Shown: positions 8,983 through 17,790, counted from the first letter of the stretch. The stretch is DNA of 64,000 nucleotides from Streptomyces chattanoogensis (GCF_001294335.1 NZ_LGKG01000162.1:20735-84734), one strand, 5' to 3'. The notes: a model not told the origin generated them from the sequence alone. A program made the numbers and translations.

Positions 8983-9072
8983 GCCGGACAGCGCGCCGCC
9001 TCAGGTCACAGCGCCGGACAGCGCGCCGCCTCAGGTCACAGCGCCGGACAGCGCGCCGCCTCAGGTCACAGC
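8983..9072. repeat. Three perfect 30-bp tandem repeats over the DUF885 stop codon
   Basis: Three identical 30-bp copies at 8983-9012, 9013-9042 and 9043-9072. Each contains GCGCTGTGA on the minus strand, so the last codons and stop of the DUF885 gene are repeated and in-frame stops recur every 30 bp (9066, 9036, 9006). There are no spacers between copies. Confidence 0.9.
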
Positions 9073-10760
9073 GCCGACAGCTCGCTCAGCAGATCGTCCA
9101 GCCCCAGCGAACCCTGCGAGAGCGCCGCCATGTGCCAGGCCTTGAGGTCGAAGTCCGCGCCGTGCCGGGCGCGGGCCGCCTCCCGGCCCTGGAGCCAGAC
9201 CCGTTCACCGAGCTTGTAGCCGATCGCCTGGCCTGCGATGCCCTGATAGCGGATCACCTCGCTCTCGACATAGTCCGCCGGGCGGCTGCAGTGCAGCCCC
9301 AGGAACTCCTGCGCCAGCTGTGGAGTCCAGCGCTCACCCGGGTGGAAGGGCGAGTCCGCCGGGATCTCCAGCTCCAGATGCATACCGATGTCGATGATGA
9401 CGCGGATCGCCCGCATCATCTGCGCATCCAGATAACCCAGGCGCCGTTCGGGACTGGTCAGGAAGCCCAGCTCGTCCATCAGACGCTCGGCGTACAGCGC
9501 CCAGCCCTCGGCGTTCGCCGAGACGATGCCCACCGTGGTCTGGTAGCGGGAGAGCTGATCGGCGACATGGGTCCACTGCGCCAGCTGGAGGTGATGGCCC
9601 GGCACCCCCTCGTGGTACCAGGTGGAAACCAGGTCGTACGCCGGGAAGCGGGTCTCGCCCATCGTCGGCAGCCAGGTGCGGCCGGGGCGGGAGAAGTCCA
9701 GCGAGGGCTGGGTGTAGTACGGGGCCGCGGCGCTGCCCGGCGGGGCGATCCGCGACTCCACCTTCCGCACCCGCTCGGCGAGCTCGAAGTGCGTGCCGTC
9801 CAGCGCGTCGATCGCCTCGTCCATCAGCGACTGGAGCCACTGCCGGGTCTCCTCGACGCCCTCGACCGTCTCACCGTGCTCATCGCACCAGGCCAGCGCC
9901 TCCCACGGAGTCTTCGCACCGGGCAGGACCTTCTCCGCCTCGGTCTCCATCTCGGCCAGCAGCCGGTGGAACTCGGACCAGCCGTACGCATACGCCTCGT
10001 CCGCGTCGAGGTCGGCGCCGTTGTAGTAACGGGCGAGCCGGGCGTAGCGTTCCCGGCCCACCACGTCCGGCGCGCCCGCGACGGCCGGGGCGTAGCTGTC
10101 CCGGAGCCAGTCGCGCAGCTCCACCAGGGCGCCGGTCGCGACCTCGGCCGCCGCGGTCAGTTCGGTGCGCAGCGCGTCCGGGCCCGGGTCGGTGAATTCG
10201 GCGAACCAGCTGCGGTCCGTGCCGATCCATTCCGCCAACTGGCCGATGACCGTGGCGACCTGGCGCGGTCCGGCGGGCAGTTCCCGCCGCAGGCCGGCGT
10301 CGAGGGAGGCGCGGTAGCCCTCCAGCGCGGCCGGTACCGCCCGCAGCCGCCGGGCGATCGCCGCCCAGTCCGCCTCGGTCTCGGCGGGGGTGATCGTGAA
10401 GACCTCGCGGACGCCGTGCAGCGGCGAGCCGAGGTTGCTGACCGCGCGCAGGCCCTCGCCCGCGTCGTGCACCGCCAGCTCCGCGGTCAGCCGCTCACGC
10501 AGCAGCCGGGCGCAGATCCGCTCGGCGGCGCTGTCCGCGCCCGGCCGGGCCTCGGCCTCGGTGAGCTTCTCCAGCGTCGTACGGGCCAGTTGGGCCACCG
10601 CCTCCTGGCCCGTGGGCGAGAGGTCGGGAAGCCTGCCGGAGCTCTCGGCGACACCGAGGTAGGTGCCGCTGATGGGGTCCAGCTCGACGAGGGCGTCGAC
10701 ATAGGCATCGGCGATCTGGCGGGGCAGCGGGCCGCCGCCGGAAGAAGTGGTGTGGGACAT
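9066..10760 (-). CDS. DUF885 family protein (putative M1-like metallopeptidase)
   Basis: Protein of 564 residues, a normal length for DUF885. The family is predicted to be soluble zinc peptidases: here TWYHEGVPGHHLQLAQ near residue 367-382 gives the HEx3GHH motif and an NAEGWALYAERLMDELG segment near 410 supplies the downstream acidic ligand. No signal peptide is visible, so it is probably cytoplasmic. ATG at 10760 is preceded by a good GAGGA sequence; the longer frame upstream is Arg/His-rich and unlikely. Its stop lies within a three-copy 30-bp repeat. Confidence 0.82.
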   Translation of the reverse strand: MSHTTSSGGGPLPRQIADAYVDALVELDPISGTYLGVAESSGRLPDLSPTGQEAVAQLARTTLEKLTEAEARPGADSAAERICARLLRERLTAELAVHDAGEGLRAVSNLGSPLHGVREVFTITPAETEADWAAIARRLRAVPAALEGYRASLDAGLRRELPAGPRQVATVIGQLAEWIGTDRSWFAEFTDPGPDALRTELTAAAEVATGALVELRDWLRDSYAPAVAGAPDVVGRERYARLARYYNGADLDADEAYAYGWSEFHRLLAEMETEAEKVLPGAKTPWEALAWCDEHGETVEGVEETRQWLQSLMDEAIDALDGTHFELAERVRKVESRIAPPGSAAAPYYTQPSLDFSRPGRTWLPTMGETRFPAYDLVSTWYHEGVPGHHLQLAQWTHVADQLSRYQTTVGIVSANAEGWALYAERLMDELGFLTSPERRLGYLDAQMMRAIRVIIDIGMHLELEIPADSPFHPGERWTPQLAQEFLGLHCSRPADYVESEVIRYQGIAGQAIGYKLGERVWLQGREAARARHGADFDLKAWHMAALSQGSLGLDDLLSELSAL

Positions 10761-10884
10761 GACGGCATCCTCGTACGGATCACCCCGCCGCGTCACCAAC
10801 AATAGGCCGGACGTTCCTGTCGCTTTGCCGCCGCATTGCCATTCGTGGTGCCCGCACCGCCGTCCGGCGCGCCGCGGATGCCGC

Positions 10885-10918
10885 GGACCGGCCGGGTGCC
10901 GCCACACCCGGCCGGTCC
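10885..10918 (-). terminator. Hairpin terminator after the ACT-GNAT gene
   Basis: A perfect 14-bp inverted repeat (10885-10898 with 10905-10918) has a 6-nt loop. It lies about 70 bp beyond the stop of the gene at 10987-12378 and upstream of the DUF885 gene, separating the two minus-strand units. Confidence 0.7.
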
Positions 10919-10986
10919 TGCGGATCCGCGCGCACCCCGCGGCATGGCGGGCCGGGAGCCGTTGACGGTCGCCCGCCGTGGTCCGG

Positions 10987-12378
10987 CTACTTCGGACGTC
11001 CCGCCGGCACCCCGAGCCGTGGCGGGCCGGCCACTTCGGTCACCCCCGCCGGGCGCGTGGTGATCACCAGCGTGCCCTCCTCTATCTGGTAGTCCAGCGG
11101 CAGCCCCAGACCGCGCATCGCCGCCACCATCCCGGTGTTGGAGGCCTGGGTGATGGCGTACACGGTTTCGCAGCCCGTCTCGGCGGCCATCGTCACCAGC
11201 CGGCGCAGCAGCTCCGCGCCGATCCCGCGCTGCTGCCAGGCGTCCTCGACCAGCAGCGCGACCTCGGTCTCGTCGCCGTCCCAGAGGAGATGGCCCAGGG
11301 CCACCAGGCGCCCGGAAGCCGTCTCCACCGCCAGCGTACGGCCGAACCGGGGGCTGAGCAGATGCGCCAGATAGCGGTCCGCGTCGGTGACCGGCCCGTG
11401 ATAGCGCAGCCCGAGCGTGGCCGCGGAGCAGCGGTCGTGCATCTCGCGGGCGGCGGCCAGGTCGGTGGTGTCGGCACGGCGGATGGTGATCTCGTTGCCC
11501 TCGGGCAGCGTCAGCACATCCCGCCGCGGCGGCACCCGCTGGCCGAGCCTGGCATCCAGATCGACCAGGGCGCGCACTCGGGCGAACTCGGTGGGCGTGA
11601 ACGGCAACTGCGGCCTTTCGATGGTGAGCGACCCCCCGGAGGGGTCGCGGAATTTCATGGTGTGCTCGGCCAGCACGCCCTCGGCGGGCACCTGCTCGGC
11701 CAGCGGGTGCCCGCGCAGCGAACGTGCGGGCACCGAACGGATCCTGCAGCGCCCCAGCAGCTGACGCAGCGCCAGCGGCAGTTCGGAGGAGTCCAGGGCC
11801 GTACGGGTCGCCAGCCCCAGCATCCGGGTCGGCGCATCGACCAGGTCGTGGGCGTCCGCCCGCTCCAGCCAGCTGTGTGCGCCGCCCGCGCCGGCCACCG
11901 TACGGGTCAGCTCCCCGGGCGCGACCGCGGCCGGCGCGCGGAGCAGGAACTCGTCGACCGTGCCGTCGGACAGCGGATGGGTCTGCAGGCTGAGGATGTC
12001 CACCCGGCGCCCGGCCAGCGCCGTGCACAGCGCGGCCAGGCTGCCCGGCTCGTCCTGGACCGTGGTCCGCATCCGCCACAGCACCGTCTCCTGCCCGCCG
12101 GCCTCGGTGGCCCCGGCGGGGGAGGGCAGCGCCATGGCGCCGGTATCGGTCGGGGGCGGGGCGTGGCCGTGCCGTCGTGACCACCACACGTGGAAGCCGG
12201 CCGTGGCGAGCAGGGCCACCGCCCCCGCGCACAGCAGCACCGGGCCGGACGGCCCGTGCGCCACGGTGTTGGCCACCAGGTCGGCCACGGCCACCGCCGT
12301 GAACAGGGCGGCGAGCTCGACGACCTCCCGGCGCCAGTGATGGCGGCGGGAGGAATGGGCAGAGGTTGCTTCAGTCAT
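10987..12378 (-). CDS. ACT domain / GNAT acetyltransferase fusion with N-terminal membrane anchor
   Basis: Protein of 463 residues. The first 65 residues hold two hydrophobic segments (LAALFTAVAVADLVANTVA and VLLCAGAVALLATAGFHVWW). An ACT-like domain follows at about 95-170 (TVQDEPGSLAALCTALAGRR VDILSLQ) and a GNAT acetyltransferase domain lies at about 310-445, with the acetyl-CoA loop WQQRGIGAELLRRLV near 405. This suggests an amino-acid-responsive, membrane-tethered acetyltransferase; the target is unknown. The ATG at 12378 is used because it gives MTEATSAHSS followed by the first helix; the frame upstream lacks protein character. A 14-bp hairpin follows the gene. Confidence 0.75.
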   Translation of the reverse strand: MTEATSAHSSRRHHWRREVVELAALFTAVAVADLVANTVAHGPSGPVLLCAGAVALLATAGFHVWWSRRHGHAPPPTDTGAMALPSPAGATEAGGQETVLWRMRTTVQDEPGSLAALCTALAGRRVDILSLQTHPLSDGTVDEFLLRAPAAVAPGELTRTVAGAGGAHSWLERADAHDLVDAPTRMLGLATRTALDSSELPLALRQLLGRCRIRSVPARSLRGHPLAEQVPAEGVLAEHTMKFRDPSGGSLTIERPQLPFTPTEFARVRALVDLDARLGQRVPPRRDVLTLPEGNEITIRRADTTDLAAAREMHDRCSAATLGLRYHGPVTDADRYLAHLLSPRFGRTLAVETASGRLVALGHLLWDGDETEVALLVEDAWQQRGIGAELLRRLVTMAAETGCETVYAITQASNTGMVAAMRGLGLPLDYQIEEGTLVITTRPAGVTEVAGPPRLGVPAGRPK

Positions 12379-12461
12379 GCAGACAGCCTCGCGGACCGGT
12401 GTTGCCTGATCGCCAACACTTTGTGTCCGACGGGTAAAAGACGCAATCGGAGCATTGGTCC

Positions 12462-14036
12462 CTACTGCCCAACCTGTCCTGGTTGCAGCACCTTGCTGAA
12501 CAACACCTCGCCCCCTTCCTGACGCAGCCGCACGGTCAGCTCCCCGCTTCCCCCGTCGATGTCGATCTCCCCGAAGTTCTGCGGACTCTCCGCGGGGGAG
12601 GTGTTCGCACGATCCGGTGCCTTGAGGAACGGCTGCGCGGGCCCGAACGTTCCATCCAGCTTCAGCGCCTGGAATCCGCCCGCGTTCAGCGGCCCGGACA
12701 CGAACTCCCAGAACGGCTCGAAGTCCTTGAACGCCGCCCGCTCCGGTGCGTAGTGCTGCGCCGACGTGTAGTGCACATCCGTCGTCAGCCACACGGTGCC
12801 GGTGATCCGCCGGTGCTTGATGTGCCGCAGCAGCTCGGCCAGCTGCAGCTCACGCCCCAGAGGCGCGCCCGGATCGCCCTGCGCCACCGCCTCGAAGTCC
12901 GTCTTGCCGTCCGGCACGACCAGCCCCAGCGGCATGTCGGAGGCGATCACCTTCCACACCGCACGTGACCGCGACAGCTCCCGCTTGAGCCAGCGCAGCT
13001 GCTCCGCACCGAGAATGCCCTGCGGGTCATCGGTCTGACGGCCCGGCGAATTGGCATTGCGGTACCGGCGCATGTCCAGCACGAACACATCCAGCAGCGG
13101 GCCGTGCCGCACCACCCGGTAGACCCGGCCTCCCCCGTCGGCCCGCAGCGTACGGACCGGGAAGTACTCGCTGAACGCCCGCAGCGACCGCGCCGAGAGC
13201 ACATCCGCGTCCTTGACGGTGTACCGGTCGTCGTCGAGCAGCTGCCCCGGATACCAGTTGTTGTGCACCTCGTGGTCGTCCCACTGGGTGATCGTGGGCA
13301 CCTGGGCGTTGAACCGCCGCAGATTCTCATCCAGCAGGTTGTAGCGGAACGCGCCCCGGAACTCCGCCAGCGTCTCGGCGACCTTCGCCTTCTCCTCGGT
13401 CGTCACATTCCGCCAGATCCGCCCGTCCGGCAGCGTCACCCGCTCCGGGATCGGGTTGTCGGCGTAGATGTTGTCGCCGCTGCACAGAAAGAAGTCCGGG
13501 TCACGGCGCCGCATGTCCTCGTAGATGCGATAGCCGCCCCGGTCCGGGTTGATGCCCCAGCCCTGCCCGGCCAGATCCCCCGACCAGTGGAAGCGGACGC
13601 CGTCGCGGACGCGCTCGGGAGCCGTACGGAACGTCCCCGTGACCGGCTCGCCACTGCGCCGCGGGTCGTCGGGATCGGCCAGCACCACCCGGTAGTGGAT
13701 CTGCTCCCCGGACGGCAGCCCGTGCAGCGGGGTGACCCCGGTGAAGTCCGTACCCGCCCCGATCACCGGGCCGTGCCACGTCCGCGCATTGCGGAACGAC
13801 TCCGTCGCCGCGGTCTGCACCAGCATCCGGGCCGGGCGGTCGGACCGTACCCACACCAGACCCGACGACGTCGTCACATCCCCGACCTGCACACCCCAGT
13901 CGGCGCCGGGCCGCCCGCTGCGCGCCTGCGCCGGTGCACCACAGGTGAGCGCGGGCAGCGCCAGCACGCCGGAACCGGCCGCCGCACCCCGCAACAACGA
14001 CCGCCGCCCGAAGCCGCCGCCGGATCCCTGCACCAT
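12462..14036 (-). CDS. phoD: PhoD-family alkaline phosphatase, Tat-exported
   Basis: Secreted phosphodiesterase/alkaline phosphatase of 524 residues. The N-terminus carries a twin-arginine motif RRSLLRG at 11-17, a hydrophobic stretch and an AxA-type cleavage region near 38. Metal-binding motifs of PhoD are present: HWSGDLAGQ near 152, FFLCSGDNIYAD near 180, WDDHEVHNNWYP near 252, SDMPLGL near 365 and TTDVHYTSAQHY near 418. It releases phosphate from organic esters outside the cell. No convincing PHO box was seen in the 147 bp upstream, so phosphate control cannot be claimed. It follows the alpha/beta hydrolase gene on the same strand. Confidence 0.9.
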   Translation of the reverse strand: MVQGSGGGFGRRSLLRGAAAGSGVLALPALTCGAPAQARSGRPGADWGVQVGDVTTSSGLVWVRSDRPARMLVQTAATESFRNARTWHGPVIGAGTDFTGVTPLHGLPSGEQIHYRVVLADPDDPRRSGEPVTGTFRTAPERVRDGVRFHWSGDLAGQGWGINPDRGGYRIYEDMRRRDPDFFLCSGDNIYADNPIPERVTLPDGRIWRNVTTEEKAKVAETLAEFRGAFRYNLLDENLRRFNAQVPTITQWDDHEVHNNWYPGQLLDDDRYTVKDADVLSARSLRAFSEYFPVRTLRADGGGRVYRVVRHGPLLDVFVLDMRRYRNANSPGRQTDDPQGILGAEQLRWLKRELSRSRAVWKVIASDMPLGLVVPDGKTDFEAVAQGDPGAPLGRELQLAELLRHIKHRRITGTVWLTTDVHYTSAQHYAPERAAFKDFEPFWEFVSGPLNAGGFQALKLDGTFGPAQPFLKAPDRANTSPAESPQNFGEIDIDGGSGELTVRLRQEGGEVLFSKVLQPGQVGQ

Positions 14037-14183
14037 CTGAAACCTCCATGTCGGACTTCGCCGGACTGACCTCGGCCGATGTGCCGTTCGTACCGGGAGC
14101 CGGTGCCGGTGGCCCGAACTCCCGGTGTCCGGCGGCCGAACGGCGGATGCGCCGCCGGACCCGGAGCGTACCCACCGCCCGGC

Positions 14184-15020
14184 TCACACCGCCGCGACCG
14201 TGTCGAGGACGACGCGGGCCACCAGCGCGGGATCGTCGTTCATCGGGACATGACCGCAGCCCGGCAGCCGCACCAGACGGGCACCCGGGATCGTCTGCTT
14301 GGCGCGCACGCCCTGACGGGGCAGCAGCAGCCGGTCCCGGCTTCCCCAGCCGATGGTCACCGGGACGTCCGGCACATCGGCCGTGAACCGCACCCCGCGC
14401 CCGGCCGCCAGCGTCGGCGCGAACCCGGGCGCCTCACGCAGCGCACGCGTCTCCGCCATCACCGCCTCGGCCGAACGGCGCCCGGGATGGGCATAGATGG
14501 TCCCGGTCAGCGAGGCCCGCCCGACGACGGACCGGGCCAGCGACGCCACCACCGGCTCCGGCAGCGCCTGCGCCCCCGCATACATGCCGCGCAGCACCCC
14601 GAAGGCGTACCGGCGCTCGGCCGGCGTCCAAAAGCCCGCGGGAGAAAAGGCGGTGACCGACCGTACGGCCTTCACCCGGCCCAGCTCGAGGGCCAGCAGC
14701 CCGCCCAGCGAGTTCCCCACGACATGCGGACGCTCCAGCCCCAGCTCCGCGAAGGCCGCGGCGAGCAGCGGGACCACGGTCGGCAGGTCGTACGCGGTAT
14801 CGCCGGGCAGCGCCGGCGAGGCACCGAAGCCGGGCAGGTCCACGGCGATCACCTCATGGGAGGCGGCGAGGATGTCGCAGACCGGGCGCCAGGCCTGGAG
14901 ATGGTGTCCGATGCCGTGCAGCAGGACGACGGGCTCGCCCGCGCCCTTGCGCTCGTAGGCGACCGTGAACGGCGGCCGGCCGGCGGGACGGACACGGGCG
15001 AAGGAGACCGGGGCGGCCAT
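14184..15020 (-). CDS. Alpha/beta-fold hydrolase
   Basis: Hydrolase of 278 residues with the complete fold signature: oxyanion region VVLLHGIGHHLQAW near 30-43, DLPGFGAS near 60, nucleophile elbow GNSLGG near 103-108, acid GWGSRDRLLLP near 228 and histidine LPGCGHVPMNDDP near 252. Natural substrate unknown; the sequence looks closest to esterase or lipase-type members. ATG at 15020 opens a normal N-terminus, while the frame upstream is Arg-rich. It is divergent from the sigma-factor gene at 15202, so the two could share control across the 181-bp gap, though no operator was recognised. Confidence 0.85.
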   Translation of the reverse strand: MAAPVSFARVRPAGRPPFTVAYERKGAGEPVVLLHGIGHHLQAWRPVCDILAASHEVIAVDLPGFGASPALPGDTAYDLPTVVPLLAAAFAELGLERPHVVGNSLGGLLALELGRVKAVRSVTAFSPAGFWTPAERRYAFGVLRGMYAGAQALPEPVVASLARSVVGRASLTGTIYAHPGRRSAEAVMAETRALREAPGFAPTLAAGRGVRFTADVPDVPVTIGWGSRDRLLLPRQGVRAKQTIPGARLVRLPGCGHVPMNDDPALVARVVLDTVAAV

Positions 15021-15201
15021 GAGGGGGCTCCTCTGGGGGGTGGGAAGTGCGGTGGTGGTGCGGCGTATCCGGACACGATGCCAGGCGCGCCGCCGCAGGG
15101 GACCCGCTCGCCCGGCACTGTGCCGCACACCACGTCAGCGAACGCCCGCGTCCCCTTCGTTTCCGCTGGACAACGCCGCGATCGCCGGGTGGGATGGCAG
15201 G

Positions 15202-16086
15202 GTGCTGACCGATTCCGCGACCGATGTCTTCGAAGAACACCGCCCCGTGCTCCACGGTGTGGCCTACCGCATGCTCGGCCGGGTGGCCGACGCCGAGGAC
15301 GTCGTCCAGGACGCCTGGCTGCGCTGGTCGTCCGCCGACCGCAGCGAGGTGCGCGAGCCACGCGCCTATCTGGTCCGCATCACCACCAGACTGGCCATCG
15401 ACCGCCTCCGCCAGGTGCAGTCCCGCCGCGAGTCCTATGTCGGCCCCTGGCTGCCGGAACCCCTCGCCACCGACTTCGGCGGCACCGCACCCGACACCGC
15501 GGAGCGGGCGGTGTTCGCCGAGTCGGTCACCCTCGCCGTCCTCGTCGTCATGGAGTCGCTCTCCCCTCTGGAGCGCGCCGTGTTCGTCCTGCGCGAGGCC
15601 TTCGGCTATCCGTACGCGGAGATCGCCGCCGCCCTCGACCGCAGCGAGGCCGCCGTGCGCCAACTGGCGGGGCGGGCCCGCCGCCATGTCGAGGAGGGCA
15701 GGCCGCGCTTCGACGTCGATCCGGACCGGCGGCGCGATCTGACCGAGCGGTTCCTGGCCGCCGCGGCCGGTGACGACCTCGACGGCCTGATGCAGCTGCT
15801 GGCGGCGGACGCACGGCTGGTCGGTGACAGCGGCGGCAAGGCCAAGGCCCCGCTGCGCATCATCGAATCCGCCGACAAGGTCGCCCGGTTCCTGCTCGGC
15901 GTGGCCGGGAAGCAGCCGGCCGGTTTGGAGTTCACCCTCCTCGAACTCAACGGCGGCATCGCGCTGCTGACGCACGTCGGCGGCATTCCGGACACCGTCC
16001 TCCAGCTCGATGTCGTGGACGGCCGGATCCAGACCGTCTACGTCGTCCGCAATCCCGACAAGCTGCGGTCGCTGGCGGCCAGTTGA
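15202..16086 (+). CDS. sigJ: SigJ-type ECF sigma factor with SnoaL-like C-terminal domain
   Basis: ECF41-like sigma factor of 294 residues. Region 2 lies at about 10-75 (LHGVAYRMLGRVADAEDVVQ DAWLRW), region 4 at 115-170 (LSPLERAVFVLREAFGYPYA, EIAAALDRSEAAVRQL), and a SnoaL_2-like domain fills 180-290. In this class the C-terminal domain tunes activity in place of a conventional anti-sigma factor, and none is encoded next door. GTG at 15202 is chosen because it starts at the conserved region before helix one; the longer frame is Arg/Pro-rich. Its 3' end overlaps the convergent racemase-like gene by 49 bp. Confidence 0.85.
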   Translation: MLTDSATDVFEEHRPVLHGVAYRMLGRVADAEDVVQDAWLRWSSADRSEVREPRAYLVRITTRLAIDRLRQVQSRRESYVGPWLPEPLATDFGGTAPDTAERAVFAESVTLAVLVVMESLSPLERAVFVLREAFGYPYAEIAAALDRSEAAVRQLAGRARRHVEEGRPRFDVDPDRRRDLTERFLAAAAGDDLDGLMQLLAADARLVGDSGGKAKAPLRIIESADKVARFLLGVAGKQPAGLEFTLLELNGGIALLTHVGGIPDTVLQLDVVDGRIQTVYVVRNPDKLRSLAAS

Positions 16087-16703
16087 GCGGCGGCCCGCAG
16101 GCCGGTCCGCGGGCTTGACAGCACGGGGACGCCGCCGGTGAGACGGTCGGCGGCGGACGCCATCGACGCCTGCGCCAGCACGATCGCATCGGCGGCCGGC
16201 ACCTCCCGCGCCGCGGCGGCCACCGCCTCCAGATAGCCCTCCGTATCACCCGCCTCGAACCGCTCCCACGCGCCCGGGACGAGCACCGTCCGCACCCGCA
16301 CCGCCCGCCCTGCCCGGTCCGCCTCCTCGGCGATCAGATCCTCCGTGGGCGCGAGCGTGCTCGCCAGCGCGGCGAGCACCACGATCCGCGTCCCCGCGGC
16401 GACCGCGGCCGCGGCCATCGGCCGGTCCGCCCGCAGCACCGCCGGCCCGAGCCCGGCGCCGGCCGCCTCCGCCACCGCACCGATCGTCGAGCAGGTGCAC
16501 AGCACCGCCCGGGCGCCCTCGCGAGCCGCCCCGGCAAGCGCCGCCGCGACCTCCTCCGCCACCGCGTCGGGCCCCAGCTCCCTTGCGCGGTCGAGGAGTT
16601 CGGGGCGCACGAGATGCCGGAGCGCGAGTCCGGGCGCCTCCTCGTCGCGCAGCGCGTCGAAGACCGGGACATGGACGGGCGAGGTGTGCAACAGGGTGAG
16701 CAT
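16038..16703 (-). CDS. Aspartate/glutamate racemase-family protein
   Basis: Protein of 221 residues with the Asp/Glu racemase (HyuE) fold. The first catalytic-loop cysteine is present in VLCTCSTIGAVAE (Cys69/Cys71), but the second loop reads DAIVLAQASM with Gln where racemases have Cys. A two-base racemase is therefore unlikely; a one-Cys lyase, isomerase or binding role is possible. ATG at 16703 starts with a strand (MLTLLHTSPV) typical of the family. The stop lies inside the end of sigJ on the opposite strand. Similar Gln-substituted relatives occur in other Streptomyces, as far as I recall. Confidence 0.68.
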   Translation of the reverse strand: MLTLLHTSPVHVPVFDALRDEEAPGLALRHLVRPELLDRARELGPDAVAEEVAAALAGAAREGARAVLCTCSTIGAVAEAAGAGLGPAVLRADRPMAAAAVAAGTRIVVLAALASTLAPTEDLIAEEADRAGRAVRVRTVLVPGAWERFEAGDTEGYLEAVAAAAREVPAADAIVLAQASMASAADRLTGGVPVLSSPRTGLRAAAQLAASDRSLSGLRTT

Positions 16704-16802
16704 GACCGCAGGGTAGCCAGCGCCGGAGCGGGCCGGCGACCGGGGAGGCCGCGCCGCCGGTGGCGGCGGAAACGGCCCGCGGATCGGACGTGGGCCCGCG
16801 GA

Positions 16803-16816
16803 TTGGTCTTGACCAA
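16803..16816. promoter_or_regulatory. dre-like inverted repeat upstream of the GntR gene
   Basis: TTGGTCTTGACCAA: 6-bp arms TTGGTC/GACCAA around TT. This is close to the DasR-responsive element core TGGTCTAGACCA. It overlaps the -35 of the promoter below, so binding would block transcription of the GntR gene. Confidence 0.55.
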
Positions 16817-16837
16817 GGTTTCCACCGGCCATATCGT
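16809..16837 (+). promoter_or_regulatory. Sigma-70-type promoter of the GntR gene
   Basis: TTGACC (16809-16814) and TATCGT (16832-16837) are separated by 17 bp. The predicted start near 16844 gives a leader of about 95 nt to the GTG at 16940. The -35 box is embedded in the dre-like repeat. Confidence 0.55.
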
Positions 16838-16939
16838 CGGGATACTGCAACAACCTTTAATAAAGAAGCGCTCGAAATCGGGTCCGGCGGACCGACGGGG
16901 CCCCGGCCCCGCGGGGCAACGGCCAGTGCGGAGGACAGG

Positions 16940-17686
16940 GTGGGGACCACGCAGCTCGAAACGGCGCCGGAGCCGAAGTACTGGCACCTCAGGACCGTGC
17001 TCAGCGAGGCGCTGGACTCGGAGTTCGCGGTCGGCGAGATTCTGCCCAACGAGCGGGAACTGGCGGCGCGGTTCGGCGTCGCACGGGCCACGCTCCGGCA
17101 GGCGCTCGAACAGCTCGAGCTGGAGGGCAGACTGCAGCGCCGCCGCGGCGTGGGCACCACCGTCGCACCGCCCCGGGTCGGCGTCGCCGTCGACCCCGCC
17201 CGCCACACCTGGCCCGGTGCCCCCGGCGACGACTGGCAGCCCCAGGACGCCACCGCGACCGAAACGGTCCCCGCCGCCGTCGCCCGCATCCTGGAAACCG
17301 CCCCCGGCGACCGCGTGCACATCGTCCGCCGCAGCCGCGTCACAGGCGGTCAGCCCGTCGCCGCCGAGCTGCTGTACGTGCCGTCCGTCCTCGTCCCCGG
17401 CTCCACCGCCGTGGCCTCGCTCAGCGCCCCGGCCCGCGCCCGCGCCGTCCTCAACGCCCTGCAGGAACGGGAACTGGACGGCCAGGACCGCACCGTGGAA
17501 CTCGGCTCGGCCCGCGCGGAGGACGCCAGGCAGCTGGACCGCCTGCCCGGCGCCCCGGTGCTCGTCGTCACCACCCGCTATGTCTCCGCCGGCCGCCCGG
17601 CCGCCGTCGCGGTCGCCACCTACCGCGCCGACACCTGCCGGCTCACCTTCGGCGAGAGCGACGCGGTGGCGGTGCTTGCGGGCTGA
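16940..17686 (+). CDS. GntR-family regulator (HutC/UTRA type)
   Basis: Regulator of 248 residues. A winged helix lies at about 15-85 (ILPNERELAARFGVARATLR then QALEQLELEGRLQRRRGVGT) and a UTRA-like effector domain at about 105-245 (PGDRVHIVRRSRVTGGQPVA). HutC-type proteins bind sugar phosphates or amino-acid derivatives; the effector here is unknown. The GTG at 16940 is preferred over the longer frame because GGAGG lies 6 nt upstream and the family starts shortly before the winged helix. A dre-like operator overlaps its promoter, suggesting autoregulation or DasR control. A perfect 22-bp hairpin begins at the base after the stop. Confidence 0.85.
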   Translation: MGTTQLETAPEPKYWHLRTVLSEALDSEFAVGEILPNERELAARFGVARATLRQALEQLELEGRLQRRRGVGTTVAPPRVGVAVDPARHTWPGAPGDDWQPQDATATETVPAAVARILETAPGDRVHIVRRSRVTGGQPVAAELLYVPSVLVPGSTAVASLSAPARARAVLNALQERELDGQDRTVELGSARAEDARQLDRLPGAPVLVVTTRYVSAGRPAAVAVATYRADTCRLTFGESDAVAVLAG

Positions 17687-17742
17687 GGCCCTGGCATCCC
17701 CTAGGGGACGGTCGAACAGATCCCCTAGGGGATGCCAGGGCC
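17687..17742. terminator. Perfect 22-bp hairpin between convergent genes (dispersed-repeat family)
   Basis: Arms 17687-17708 and 17721-17742 are perfectly complementary with a 12-nt loop. Each arm contains TCCCCTAGGGGA, itself a palindrome. It starts immediately after the GntR stop and lies before the convergent ROK stop, so it can terminate both. Bases 17713-17735 recur exactly, inverted, at 57557-57579. Confidence 0.85.
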
Positions 17743-17790
17743 CCTTGCAGTCCACAACGCGGGGGCGCCCGGAGGGGTTCCCGCAGGTGT

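Noticed and set aside
8983..9072. CRISPR array
   Set aside because: The 30-bp units are directly joined with no spacers and overlap a gene end; no cas genes are present.
14037..14183. PHO box upstream of phoD
   Set aside because: No paired GTTCACC-like direct repeats with 11-bp spacing could be found.
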